From the NCBI GenBank assembly GCA_028289405.1, contig JANQPP010000190.1, positions 20,937 to 84,936 of the forward strand: a stretch of 64,000 bases of DNA, written 5' to 3'. This DNA is from Pirellulales bacterium (GTDB taxonomy: Bacteria; Planctomycetota; Planctomycetia; Pirellulales; JANQPP01). How positions within the stretch are numbered: the first letter of the stretch is position 1; the number at the start of each line of letters is the position of its first letter. Under the pieces are notes generated by a model. It searched no databases and was not told where the DNA came from. It was given only the letters and a program-made list of their open reading frames with translations. Both the position numbers and the translations under genes were made by a program. Shown here piece after piece: positions 26,935 through 35,370 of the stretch.

Positions 26935-28203
26935 TCACAACGTGGTGACCCGTCGGGCACGGGCGACGTAATCCGGATCAATCGAAATGCCAAAACCCGG
27001 CCCGCTGGGCACGCGGATCACTCCGTTTTCGCATTGCAGCGAGGACGTATCGCAGTGCATGGGAATCGAGTTCGTTCCTTTGAATTCTTGGTGCGGCCCC
27101 GGATTGGGAATGTAGGACGCGAAATGCACCACGTGGAGATAGCCCAACCCCGAACCGGACATGTGCACCGTGCAAGGCATGCCCGCCGCTTCCGCCATCC
27201 GGGCTACTCGCGTGCAGCGGAGATATCCTCCGAAGTAGTGCAGATCGGGTTGCACCACATCAACCGCCCGATTCTCGATCGCCCAGCGGAATCGCCGCAG
27301 GCTGAATTCCTGCTCCCCGCCGGCGACCGGAATTTCCAGTTCGTCGGCCACTTGCTTGGTTTCCCAAAGATGATCAAAGGGGCAAGGCTCTTCAAAAAAT
27401 CCGTATTCGTATTCTTCCATCATCCGGCCCAAACGCACGGCGTGAGGCACGTCGTAAGAACTGTTCGAATCGGCGTAGAGCGTCATGTCCGGGCCGAACG
27501 TCTCCCGCACTAGGGGAATCAGCGCCTCGGAACGCCCCGGCAACGAGTCCCGGTTGTTGCTCATCCGCCCGCCGAGGCGAAACTTGATCGCCCCCGCGCC
27601 GGTTTCTTCCACTAACTGCCGCAAGTAGTCGACCTCCTCTTCGGGCCGATTTCCCCGGTTTCCGCTGGCCCGATAGACGGGAATATCGCGCCGGACCACG
27701 CCTCCCAGCAGATTCCCTACCGACTTTCGCGTGACCTGTCCCAGCAGATCCAGAATTGCCATCTCCGCCGCCGCCACGCAGACCCAAAAGGCGAGACCTT
27801 GCAGCTTGTAATTGCTGCGGTGGCGGTATAGCTCTCGCAGGTGATCCTCCAGGTGCCGGGCATCCTTTCCCACGAAAAACGGGGCCACGCGTCGCAAGAA
27901 CAGCGGATAGGTTTCCCGCAACCGCGAGGCATTGGCCACCACGACGCCTTCCGCCCCGTCCCGGGAACGCGCCCTCACCAGAAACTCGGGCGCATGGTGC
28001 AATAAGTCCAAAGATTCGATCACGACCGGAGGCGTGGACGATCCGACGTCGAGTATGGGCCGCTCCATTGCCCGCTGGAGTTCCTCCGCCGAGGGTTTCT
28101 CGGCTCGCGCCGAAACCGCAGTGCCAGCCAGAGCAGCCGCGCCGCCCCCCACCAGCGAACCCAAGAACCCACGCCGCGAAACGTCCGAAAAAAGCTGAGT
28201 CAT
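26935..28203 (-). CDS. Tat-exported mandelate racemase/muconate-lactonizing enzyme family protein
   Basis: 422 aa. N-terminus has a twin-arginine signal, SRRGFLGSLVGGGAAALAGT, so the protein is exported folded. The enolase-superfamily barrel follows: a KFRLGG Lys/Arg strand (GAIKFRLGG), metal ligands Asp in LYADSNSS, Glu in FFEEPCP and Glu in VAGGEQE, and a general-base His in CTVHMSGSG. It would abstract a proton alpha to a carboxylate, as in sugar-acid dehydratases or racemases. Substrate unknown. Exported members are common among carbohydrate-degrading planctomycetes (general knowledge). Confidence 0.9.
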   Translation of the reverse strand: MTQLFSDVSRRGFLGSLVGGGAAALAGTAVSARAEKPSAEELQRAMERPILDVGSSTPPVVIESLDLLHHAPEFLVRARSRDGAEGVVVANASRLRETYPLFLRRVAPFFVGKDARHLEDHLRELYRHRSNYKLQGLAFWVCVAAAEMAILDLLGQVTRKSVGNLLGGVVRRDIPVYRASGNRGNRPEEEVDYLRQLVEETGAGAIKFRLGGRMSNNRDSLPGRSEALIPLVRETFGPDMTLYADSNSSYDVPHAVRLGRMMEEYEYGFFEEPCPFDHLWETKQVADELEIPVAGGEQEFSLRRFRWAIENRAVDVVQPDLHYFGGYLRCTRVARMAEAAGMPCTVHMSGSGLGYLHVVHFASYIPNPGPHQEFKGTNSIPMHCDTSSLQCENGVIRVPSGPGFGISIDPDYVARARRVTTL

Positions 28204-28387
28204 GTGGCAAACCGCCCCGATATTTTCACAGTGGATGACGACCGAGCCGCGTTAACCCGCTGGCTCGTTTGGATGATGGCCAAGCCGCCCGCGGAAGCCG
28301 ATCATAGCAGAATCGAAGATGGCATTCCCGTCTGAAAACACCGAGCCCTGGGCGGCGTGTTAGGAGCGGGCATGCTACGCAAGGAAC

Positions 28388-28672
28388 TCAATTGAATCCG
28401 GGCAATTCAAACGGCTCAAAACACTCCCAGATCAGCTTTTCATCGGCGTAGAGTCGCATCAGCGCCTCGGGAACGCCATGAATCACGACGACCTCGTCGT
28501 GGAATTCGATGGTTACCATGCAGGTCCGGGTGTCCACCCCGATACCCGTCATTCTCCAGGAGGCGCCCTGGGGCAACTCAAGTTCCTCGCACCAGGGTTC
28601 GATCCACAACTTCAGCGGATCGTCCCGTTCATTGATCATCTCAATCAAGACGATTTCTTCTTGGATCTTCAT
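28388..28672 (-). CDS. Small conserved-looking hypothetical protein
   Basis: 94 aa from the ATG beginning MKIQEEIVLIEM (102 aa if a GTG overlapping the aminotransferase stop by four bases is used). Acidic, single-domain, beta-strand-rich (CMVTIEFHDEVVVIHGVPEA), no signal peptide. No family recognised. Its immediate coupling to the aminotransferase gene on the same strand suggests co-translation. Confidence 0.65.
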   Translation of the reverse strand: MKIQEEIVLIEMINERDDPLKLWIEPWCEELELPQGASWRMTGIGVDTRTCMVTIEFHDEVVVIHGVPEALMRLYADEKLIWECFEPFELPGFN

Positions 28673-28692
28673 GGAAGCCCCATCCCCGGTCG

Positions 28693-29820
28693 TCACGCCG
28701 CGCCCTGCCGGGCTAGGGCGCGGAGGATGTCGATGCCCCGCTTCAGCGTCTCGTCGCAGGCGGCGTAGGAGATGCGGAAGTGCGTGTCTCGGTCGCTGAA
28801 GACTTGCCCGGGAATGACCAGCAGCTCTTTTTCAATGGCGGCTTTCACGAAGCTCTCACCGGTCCCCCAGGGAACGCGGGGAAACAGATAAAACGCCCCG
28901 CCGGGAACGGCAAGTTCGTAGTCCTCCTGGAGCCCCGATATGATCAGATCCCGCTTGCGGCGATACTCGGCCACGTACGGTGCGGGATCCACGTCAAGTG
29001 CCGCCAGTCCGGCCCATTGTGCGGGCTGCGGAGCGCAGACGAACGTGTATTGCTGCAACTTCTGCATGCTCTCGATTACCTCGCGGGGACCGTGCGCGAA
29101 GCCGAGCCGCCAGCCGGTCATGGCGTGGCTCTTGCTGAAGCCGTCGATGACCAGCGTGCGAGGATTGTACGCGAGAGGTGAAATGAACTCCTCGTCGTAC
29201 GTGAAGGGGCGATAAATCTCGTCGCTAATTAGCAGCAGGTCCCGCTCTTGCGCCAGTTCCGCCAAGCCTTGGACTTCTTCCTGCGTGGCGAGAATCCCGG
29301 TGGGATTGCTGGGGCTGTTGAGCAGAATCACCTTCGTGCGGGGCGTGAGCGCGGCCCGCACCTTGTCCAAATCGAGGCGGAATTCGGGATAGGTCTCCAC
29401 CTTCACGCTGGTTCCGCCCGCCATGGCGAACAGCGCCGGGTACATCACGAAATAGGGATCGAAAAAGAGCACTTCGTCACCGGGATCGATGGTGGCCATC
29501 AGCGCCAAAACGAGCCCGCCGCTGGTACCGCTGGTGACCAGCAGTTCGCGATCCTCGCCCGGAACCTCCGGCGCGAGGGTCTCACGCAGGCGGTCCCGAA
29601 GTTCGGGAATCCCCTGCGTGACCGTGTAGCTATTCTGGCCGGATTCGATGGACTCCACGGCAGCACGGCGGACCGGTTCCGGCACGTCGAAATCGGGCTG
29701 GCCAATGGAGAGATTGACGGGATTTTTGAGTGAGCGCGCCAGTTCGAAGACCCGGCGGATGCCGGAAGTTTCAAAGGCGTTAACCCGTTGCGAGAGCCAA
29801 GAGCGTGCCATGGGCGTCAT
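28693..29820 (-). CDS. Class I/II pyridoxal-phosphate aminotransferase
   Basis: About 375 aa, aspartate/alanine aminotransferase type (fold I). Motifs: NLSIGQPDFDVPEPV, TSGTSGGLVLALMATIDPGDEVLFFDPYF, LLNSPSNPTGILATQEEVQ, ISDEIYRPFTYD, the PLP-lysine segment VIDGFSKSHAMTGWRLGFAHG, and the C-terminal FRISYAACDETLKRGIDIL. Amino-donor specificity cannot be read from the sequence. The first ATG in good context is used; the track start is 18 codons earlier at a GTG. It follows the two tiny membrane-protein genes. Confidence 0.93.
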   Translation of the reverse strand: MTPMARSWLSQRVNAFETSGIRRVFELARSLKNPVNLSIGQPDFDVPEPVRRAAVESIESGQNSYTVTQGIPELRDRLRETLAPEVPGEDRELLVTSGTSGGLVLALMATIDPGDEVLFFDPYFVMYPALFAMAGGTSVKVETYPEFRLDLDKVRAALTPRTKVILLNSPSNPTGILATQEEVQGLAELAQERDLLLISDEIYRPFTYDEEFISPLAYNPRTLVIDGFSKSHAMTGWRLGFAHGPREVIESMQKLQQYTFVCAPQPAQWAGLAALDVDPAPYVAEYRRKRDLIISGLQEDYELAVPGGAFYLFPRVPWGTGESFVKAAIEKELLVIPGQVFSDRDTHFRISYAACDETLKRGIDILRALARQGAA

Positions 29821-29952
29821 ATCCCAATTGGGGTGGAACGGATCATGGAGAGAAATGGGCGATGCGCGATACACAATCGCCGCGTCCCCTCATGGAGACA
29901 TCCTACCGCAAGCGGCGGTTCGGGTGGATGTTGCTCCGCGCCATGGGCACCG

Positions 29953-30060
29953 CTATTTACGCGAGGTGGACCAAATCAGCAGGTAGAGGGCTACCAAGCC
30001 GCCCGCCGCCATCACGGCCAAGATAATCCATTCCAGCACGCCGACATTGAAACCCAGCAT
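29953..30060 (-). CDS. 35-residue single-helix membrane protein
   Basis: Too short for the ORF track. ATG to TAG, 35 aa: starts MLGFNVGVLEWIILAVMAAG, continues as one hydrophobic helix and ends with a short polar/basic tail (WSTSRK). It follows the 27-residue micro-protein by 22 bases on the same strand, with a weak upstream ribosome site. Possible structural subunit of a membrane complex; no family named. Confidence 0.55.
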   Translation of the reverse strand: MLGFNVGVLEWIILAVMAAGGLVALYLLIWSTSRK

Positions 30061-30082
30061 TTCAGTACGCCCCGTAAAATCG

Positions 30083-30166
30083 CTATCCTCGGAAGGCCAC
30101 TCGATAGAGAAGATAGAGTATAAGCAAGCCGAGAATTAAACTTTCCGCTACCCCGAGTCCGAACAT
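30083..30166 (-). CDS. 27-residue single-helix membrane protein, TatA-N-terminus-like
   Basis: Too short for the ORF track. ATG preceded by AGGGAG with a six-base spacer, a strong ribosome site. It reads MFGLGVAESLILGLLILYLL and ends YRVAFRG. The opening MFGLGVxE resembles the start of TatA/TatB proteins (MFGLGxxEL), but the amphipathic helix of a Tat component is missing. It begins 25 bases after the helicase stop. Function unknown. Confidence 0.65.
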   Translation of the reverse strand: MFGLGVAESLILGLLILYLLYRVAFRG

Positions 30167-30191
30167 TTTGTCTCCCTAAAGGCGGAGTTCA

Positions 30192-32582
30192 CTACAGATC
30201 GGCCACGGCTTGCGCCTGAACCAGCGTCTTTTCGGTGCTCGTGGGATCGACCGCTTGGCAACAGACGGTCAGCCGCTGTTTGATATCTTCGAGATCATCG
30301 TGCCAATCTTGGTCCGAAATGTCGGGCGGGCAGAGTTGCTGGAATTCTCCTACTAGCAGGATCAGCCGCAGCAAGTGACGAAAGATCAGCCCTTCCTGTT
30401 TCTGTAATCCCTTGCTCGTGATGTATTTGTTGAAATCGCCGCCATATTCCAAAATCTCTCCGGCGGCCCAGACAGGCACGACGCGAACCTCGCCCACGCC
30501 GGGAAAATCGTGTTCAAACTGGATGCGGAGCTTGTCGGCCAAGGTTAAAACCCAGACCCGTTCGCCGAACTCGTCGCGGGGATCTTCGTCCTCCTCGCTC
30601 GGAGCAAGCTGCTCCGCCGTGACGAGCCCCAGGCGCAGCAGTTGCTCATCCAGGCGGGTCGTGGCCAAGGGACCCGGCGGAAGCTGATCTTGGGGAGGGA
30701 CGCGGACATACCGCGCCACCGTGCCCGGCATTTCCAGTACGCTTTCCATGGCCTGCAAACGCTCTTCCTGGCTAGCGATGCCCAGATGATTCGCCAGAAA
30801 GACCCCGTACAGGGGATGGATGCTCCGCAGCATGATGAGCTTGTCCAACTCCGGCCTGGGATGCGCCTTTTCCGGCTGGTAGCGCGGCGGACCGTCTTCT
30901 TCCGTGTCGCTTCCGTTGTCTTTGTCGTGTGAGGAGGCTTCCGCCGAGCTAAGCAAGCCGGAGAGCAGTCCCGAGGTGGCCGGCTTCTCGCTCGCTTCGG
31001 ACAGAGGTTCCGCTTCATCGCCGGTCGGTGGCGGAGGTTCCAATTCGACGTACCCAGCCCGCCAGAGCGTGAGCAGCATGCGGTCGAGGTAGCGCAACTG
31101 CTGCTCGGTGTGTTTGCTGTCGAGGAGCCGCTTATGAATCAAGGCCCGCAACGGAGAGACCTCGGGCGATGCCAGCAGGTAATAGGCCAGCAACCGCCAA
31201 GGGATCGTCCCCTTGCTGGAAAGATTGCCTGGCGGTGAGGTCCGCAGTTTTTCGAATTGAGCTTGCGTCCAGTATTGTTCTCCAGTGCGGCGTTTGGGCA
31301 TCTTCTTTTTCAGGGTCTTTTTCGCCTTGCGCAGCCCCGGATCCTTGGTGTCCTCGGGGATTTGGTCATACTTCTCCTTCCAGCGGAGGATTTTTACATC
31401 ATCTTCGTGAGCCAGAGCGAAGACATACCCTTGCGTATCGAACTGAGGACGTCCGGCACGGCCAAAAATCTGATGCGCCGAGCTGGCTTCGATAATCTTC
31501 TTCTTGCCGGGCGGGCCCTTCATCAGGTTAGGCATCACGACCGATCTGGCAGGCAAGTTGATGCCGGCGGACAAGGTTTCCGTGCAGGTGGCCAGCGACA
31601 GCAGCTTGGCTTGATATAGCTCCTCCACCAGGCGGCGGTACTTGGGAAGCATGCCGGCGTGATGCACGCCGATGCCCCTCAAGAGGAGACGTTTGAGTTT
31701 CGGTCCCGCCCCTTGGGACAGGTCGGCCTCCTCCAGCCGGTCGGACAACTGCTTTTGCTGGACGTCGGTGATGAACCGTTTTCCTTTTAGCTGCTCAGCG
31801 ACTTGCCAGCATTCTTCCCGGTTAAAACAAAAGATCAGCGCCGGCGTGCGGGAATTCGCGTCTTCGCTGGAATACATGGATTCCAATTGCTCGGTGAGCA
31901 GTTTGTCGGGCACCCATTCGAAGGTCAGCGGGACCTTGCGTTCCTCGCTGCGCACCAGCTCCAAATGCCGCTGGTGGCTTTGTCGCAGCCAGGCGAGAAA
32001 GTCGACGGAGTTGCCCACCGTGGCCGAAAGGAGCAAAAGCCTGACGTGGGGCGGAAGAAGCCCCAGCGACAATTCCCAGACGATACCCCGCTCACGGTCA
32101 TTGAAGCTATGAAACTCGTCCATCACGACGGACGACACGTCTTGAAAATCGAAGGCTTCGCGGTGGAGCAGACGATTCAGCAGGATCTCCGCGACGACCA
32201 CGAGCACCCGGGCATCCGGGTTGACGCGGCGGTTGCCTGTCACCAACCCCACGTCTTCGGGTGAAAATCCCCAGCGGACCGCCGATGCCTGCAACTCCTG
32301 AAACTTTTGTTCGGTGAGGGCGATCAGCGGAGTGGTGTAGTAAGTGGTTTCCCTCCGGTGCAGGGCTTCAAACACGGCCGCTTCCGCGATGAGCGTCTTG
32401 CCGGTTCCCGTTGGCGCGCAAACCATGACCCCCTGATCCGAAGAGAACCAGGCGAGCAGGGCCTCTTCTTGGACCGGATATGGTTCGTACGGGAGTTGAT
32501 CCAGGTATTGCGTGGCCAAATCGTCCCGCGTGGGTAGATCGGTGGTCGGCGTATCAGCGGGGGACGGTCCATCGGACGTCAT
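30192..32582 (-). CDS. Ski2-like DEAD/DEAH-box helicase
   Basis: 796 aa from ATG 32582, which has an AGAGG ribosome site (the track start adds eight residues). Superfamily 2 motifs: Q-like [12 protein letters not shown], Walker [15 protein letters not shown], motif Ib region [19 protein letters not shown] box [13 protein letters not shown], motif [12 protein letters not shown], then motifs V-VI ([25 protein letters not shown]) with the Ski2 hallmark KGPPGKKKI between them. After the helicase core are about 350 residues including a low-complexity acidic linker (around [12 protein letters not shown]) and a winged-helix-like C-terminus. Bacterial Ski2-like proteins are generally tied to RNA processing or DNA repair; which applies here is not known. 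Confidence 0.92.
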   Translation of the reverse strand: MTSDGPSPADTPTTDLPTRDDLATQYLDQLPYEPYPVQEEALLAWFSSDQGVMVCAPTGTGKTLIAEAAVFEALHRRETTYYTTPLIALTEQKFQELQASAVRWGFSPEDVGLVTGNRRVNPDARVLVVVAEILLNRLLHREAFDFQDVSSVVMDEFHSFNDRERGIVWELSLGLLPPHVRLLLLSATVGNSVDFLAWLRQSHQRHLELVRSEERKVPLTFEWVPDKLLTEQLESMYSSEDANSRTPALIFCFNREECWQVAEQLKGKRFITDVQQKQLSDRLEEADLSQGAGPKLKRLLLRGIGVHHAGMLPKYRRLVEELYQAKLLSLATCTETLSAGINLPARSVVMPNLMKGPPGKKKIIEASSAHQIFGRAGRPQFDTQGYVFALAHEDDVKILRWKEKYDQIPEDTKDPGLRKAKKTLKKKMPKRRTGEQYWTQAQFEKLRTSPPGNLSSKGTIPWRLLAYYLLASPEVSPLRALIHKRLLDSKHTEQQLRYLDRMLLTLWRAGYVELEPPPPTGDEAEPLSEASEKPATSGLLSGLLSSAEASSHDKDNGSDTEEDGPPRYQPEKAHPRPELDKLIMLRSIHPLYGVFLANHLGIASQEERLQAMESVLEMPGTVARYVRVPPQDQLPPGPLATTRLDEQLLRLGLVTAEQLAPSEEDEDPRDEFGERVWVLTLADKLRIQFEHDFPGVGEVRVVPVWAAGEILEYGGDFNKYITSKGLQKQEGLIFRHLLRLILLVGEFQQLCPPDISDQDWHDDLEDIKQRLTVCCQAVDPTSTEKTLVQAQAVADL

Positions 32583-32960
32583 GAGAGACCTCTCAAGGGG
32601 CGGCACGAAAAGCGGGGACCATTGTAGCCGTCATGAACAGGGCGAGATATGTGCGAGGCTGGTTTGAATCTTCCTGGCACCAGGACACGTTTTCCGAGAA
32701 ATCGTCGGCGATCCCTTCTATGTCGGACACTGGTGTTATCTGATTGACTCGATGTATGTGATCGATGAGTGGGCGCAATTCGGCTCAAGGGCCAGGACTT
32801 GGAGAACTTCGGCAACTTCTCATTTTTTTGGCAAGTCCTTATTTTTGAAAGAGTTACAAAATGCAATTAGAGAACATAGTGAGATTCGGGGCTCCATGGC
32901 GCGGCACCTGCTAAATAACGAGACATGACCCATGAAAACTCGTTTAAGGGAGTCCGAATC

Positions 32961-33515
32961 ATGAAGATGCTGAACAACCGCAAAACAGGGATCGCGTTGG
33001 CCATGGCCGCTTTGCTGGGCGTGGGAGCTTTCACCAATTCCGCCGAAGCCGGGCACAAGCGGGCCTATCACCACGGCTACTGTGGCTTTCGAGGCGAGTC
33101 GCAGATGATCCAGGCACTCGATTACTTGTATGCCACCTACGAAGACCCGTGTCTTTCGTTGCGGTATGTCATTCTGGCTAAAAGCCGGGTGGCGCGGGCT
33201 TGGGCACACGTATGCAATCGAGATTCGCGGGACCTGCTCAAGTATGCCAAGCATTGCCTGAACGACTATATCCGATTTCGACGTCCGTGCGACTTGCGGA
33301 GCGCCATCGAAAAGATCGAGGCCGCGCTCGAGTTTGAGCGAGGGGTTTTCCAAAGCCAACACGACATTCACGATCACTACCCCACAACCTTTCGCTCCGG
33401 TTATCGAGATAGGTACTTCGGACCCGATCGCTATCGCGGTCGAGTGGATTACCGCTCTCCTCTGCCCCGGTGGTTGCAGGCCTATTCCATTATCGCCCGC
33501 GGTCTGAGCGATTGA
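32961..33515 (+). CDS. Secreted hypothetical protein
   Basis: 184 aa. ATG with AAGGGAG upstream and a clear signal peptide (MLNNRKTGIALAMAALLGVG... cleavage after AEA). The mature protein is helical and rich in Arg/His/Tyr/Cys, with repeated Tyr-Arg blocks at the C-terminus (YRDRYFGPDRYRGRVDYR). No family recognised. The first ATG of the track, 12 codons earlier, lacks a ribosome site. Confidence 0.75.
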   Translation: MKMLNNRKTGIALAMAALLGVGAFTNSAEAGHKRAYHHGYCGFRGESQMIQALDYLYATYEDPCLSLRYVILAKSRVARAWAHVCNRDSRDLLKYAKHCLNDYIRFRRPCDLRSAIEKIEAALEFERGVFQSQHDIHDHYPTTFRSGYRDRYFGPDRYRGRVDYRSPLPRWLQAYSIIARGLSD

Positions 33516-33559
33516 AACGCTGCGATTCGGGCTGCGCGGCAAGCGGTTGACATCTTTCG

Positions 33560-33604
33560 GAGGGCGGCGTTCCGGTGCATGTCGGAACGTCGCCCTTCTT
33601 TGTA
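33560..33604 (+). terminator. Rho-independent terminator
   Basis: Stem GGGCG-g-CGTTCCG pairs with CGGAACG-t-CGCCC around a short loop, then CTTCTTTGT. It lies about 45 bases after the secreted hypothetical protein. Confidence 0.85.
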
Positions 33605-33759
33605 TTTGCAGGTCTTGCTCGTAAAGCCTCCACCGGGTTCGGCACCTATTCCGCCCCTACGCGGCATCGTATACTGCGTTTTCGCACGTGAGTTTAATTT
33701 TTTTCGTGCTTTGCTAGATCCCGTCTCACCAGCCGGACAACGGCATCTCGGGTTGCCTC

Positions 33760-34017
33760 ATGATCAACAAAGAATTGCTGGATATTTTGGTCTGCCCGGA
33801 ATCACGGACCCGTTTGCAGGTGGCCGATGAGGAACTGCTCGGTCGCGTAAATGCCGCGATCTCGGCGGGCACCTTGGTCAATCGCGCGGGTCAAACAGTG
33901 ACACAAGCCTGCGACGGCGGATTGGTGCGGGAGGATGGCCAAGTCCTGTATCCGGTGGTAGAAGAAATACCTATCCTGCTCGTGGACGAGGGAATTCCGT
34001 TGGATCAATTGCGGTGA
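33760..34017 (+). CDS. Trm112-like small protein
   Basis: 85 aa. Starts INKELLDILVCPESRTRL, then GLVREDGQVLYPVVEEIPILLVDE, the Trm112/YcaR (UPF0434) pattern. In eukaryotes and archaea Trm112 is an activator of methyltransferases; bacterial YcaR-like members are poorly understood. The zinc-binding Cys pair of eukaryotic Trm112 is incomplete here (one Cys in LVCPE, one in QACDGG). ATG start. Confidence 0.85.
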   Translation: MINKELLDILVCPESRTRLQVADEELLGRVNAAISAGTLVNRAGQTVTQACDGGLVREDGQVLYPVVEEIPILLVDEGIPLDQLR

Positions 34018-34090
34018 GGCGGCCCCACAGCGCTCAGGAAAATGTCGCGCATGCATATCTTTTAGGTGCTAACGAGTGAGTGACCTACGA

Positions 34091-34438
34091 ATGTCGAACG
34101 AAAGCACGATTTTCGAAAAGATCATTCGCCGTGAAATCCCCGCGGACATCGTGTTCGAGGATGAAAAATGCCTGGCGTTTCGTGACGTCTCGCCGCAAGC
34201 GCCGACCCATGTGCTGCTCATTCCGAAAAAGCCCATCGCTTCCACGGCAGACTTAACGGATGAAGATGGACCGTTACTTTCGCACCTTTGGCTCGTGATT
34301 CCCGATTTGGCTCGGCAACTTGGGCTGAACACCGGATATCGCGTAGTGGTCAATTGTGGGGTGGATGGCGGACAGACGGTGCCGCATCTCCACTTTCACA
34401 TCCTCGGTGGCCGCAGTTTGGGGTGGCCTCCCGGTTGA
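34091..34438 (+). CDS. HIT-family nucleotide-binding protein
   Basis: 115 aa. Histidine triad motif HLHFHILGG near the C-terminus, with [17 protein letters not shown] and [11 protein letters not shown] as in HinT-like hydrolases of AMP-amine and related substrates. The better start is the second ATG; the track begins five codons earlier. It follows the Trm112-like gene. Confidence 0.93.
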   Translation: MSNESTIFEKIIRREIPADIVFEDEKCLAFRDVSPQAPTHVLLIPKKPIASTADLTDEDGPLLSHLWLVIPDLARQLGLNTGYRVVVNCGVDGGQTVPHLHFHILGGRSLGWPPG

Positions 34439-34785
34439 ATCTCACCTTTCCCTGGATCAATCGCGATCCGCATGAAGCGTTCGAAAGATCGTGATCGCGA
34501 TGGGGGAAAACGACGTTCGCCAATGTCTGCTCCATGAGTGCCCAGGCAATCGTGCCGGTTGTCCGGTTTGGAACGGAAAATACGTCCGCTAAAACCACGC
34601 GCGAAGGGTCATCGTCGGGATCCTCATGTCTATAATTTAATGTGGGCGTTGAAGTGGGGAAAACCTCGCGGTTTGCGCCGCAAATCACCTTGTCCGAAGA
34701 AATGGGCGCTGCTACATTTTTCGAAGTGGGGTGATTGTGGCGAAAGAACGCGATTAATCGCAATATCGTGCCGAAGGGGAGTTCC
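34439..34785. other. Intergenic
   Basis: About 350 bases between the HIT gene and the first CBS gene. No coding or RNA feature stands out. It should contain the promoter for the CBS-korAB group. Confidence 0.45.
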
Positions 34786-35259
34786 TTGCCCGTGCCCGAT
34801 TTGAAGCTTGAACTCGACGCGGAAAAGATCGGTGCCGCATACCCGGAGCAACCGGTGATCGTGGCGCCGGAAACGACGATTCATGAAGTATTTCAACTCC
34901 TCAACGCCGAGGGGGTAGGAAGTGTTTTAGTTTGCGAGGCGGGCTCCCTCGTGGGAATTTTCACGGAACGCGATGCCTTGAAACTCATGGCTTCGCGGGC
35001 TTCCCTCGAAGGGCCGATTCGCCAGGTGATGAGTCGTTCGATTGTGACTATTCGTGAAGACGAAAGCGTGGCAGAGGCCGTGAAACGCATGGCGGAAGGA
35101 GGGTACCGCCGACTGCCTATCGTGAACGGCAAAGGGTGCCCCACCGGCGTGGCGGGCGTGGCAGGGATTCTGCATTATTTAGCCGATCATTTTCCACGCA
35201 CGATCTACAACCTCCCCCCCGATCCCCAGGCCATATCTCGGGAACGCGAAGGCGCCTGA
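34786..35259 (+). CDS. CBS-domain protein (upstream of korA)
   Basis: About 157 aa with one CBS pair (Bateman module). CBS1 has VIVAPETTIHEVFQLLNAEGVGSVLVC and GIFTERDALKLM; CBS2 has VMSRSIVTIREDESVAEAVKRMAEGGYRRLPIV. Bateman modules bind AMP, ATP or similar ligands. Start uncertain: TTG 34786 lies four bases after AAGGGGAG, GTG 34792 ten bases after it; the track start is at a distant GTG. It lies 111 bases before korA and has a relative downstream of korB. Confidence 0.82.
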   Translation: MPVPDLKLELDAEKIGAAYPEQPVIVAPETTIHEVFQLLNAEGVGSVLVCEAGSLVGIFTERDALKLMASRASLEGPIRQVMSRSIVTIREDESVAEAVKRMAEGGYRRLPIVNGKGCPTGVAGVAGILHYLADHFPRTIYNLPPDPQAISREREGA

Positions 35260-35370
35260 GCATAAAGATGCAGTACGATTCTCAACGCTTAGACCGGTCG
35301 AGACGGGGAGGCGTTGGCCTCACTGCCACGGGCGGCCAAGTTCTACCTTTCTCCCCTCAAAAAATAGAAG

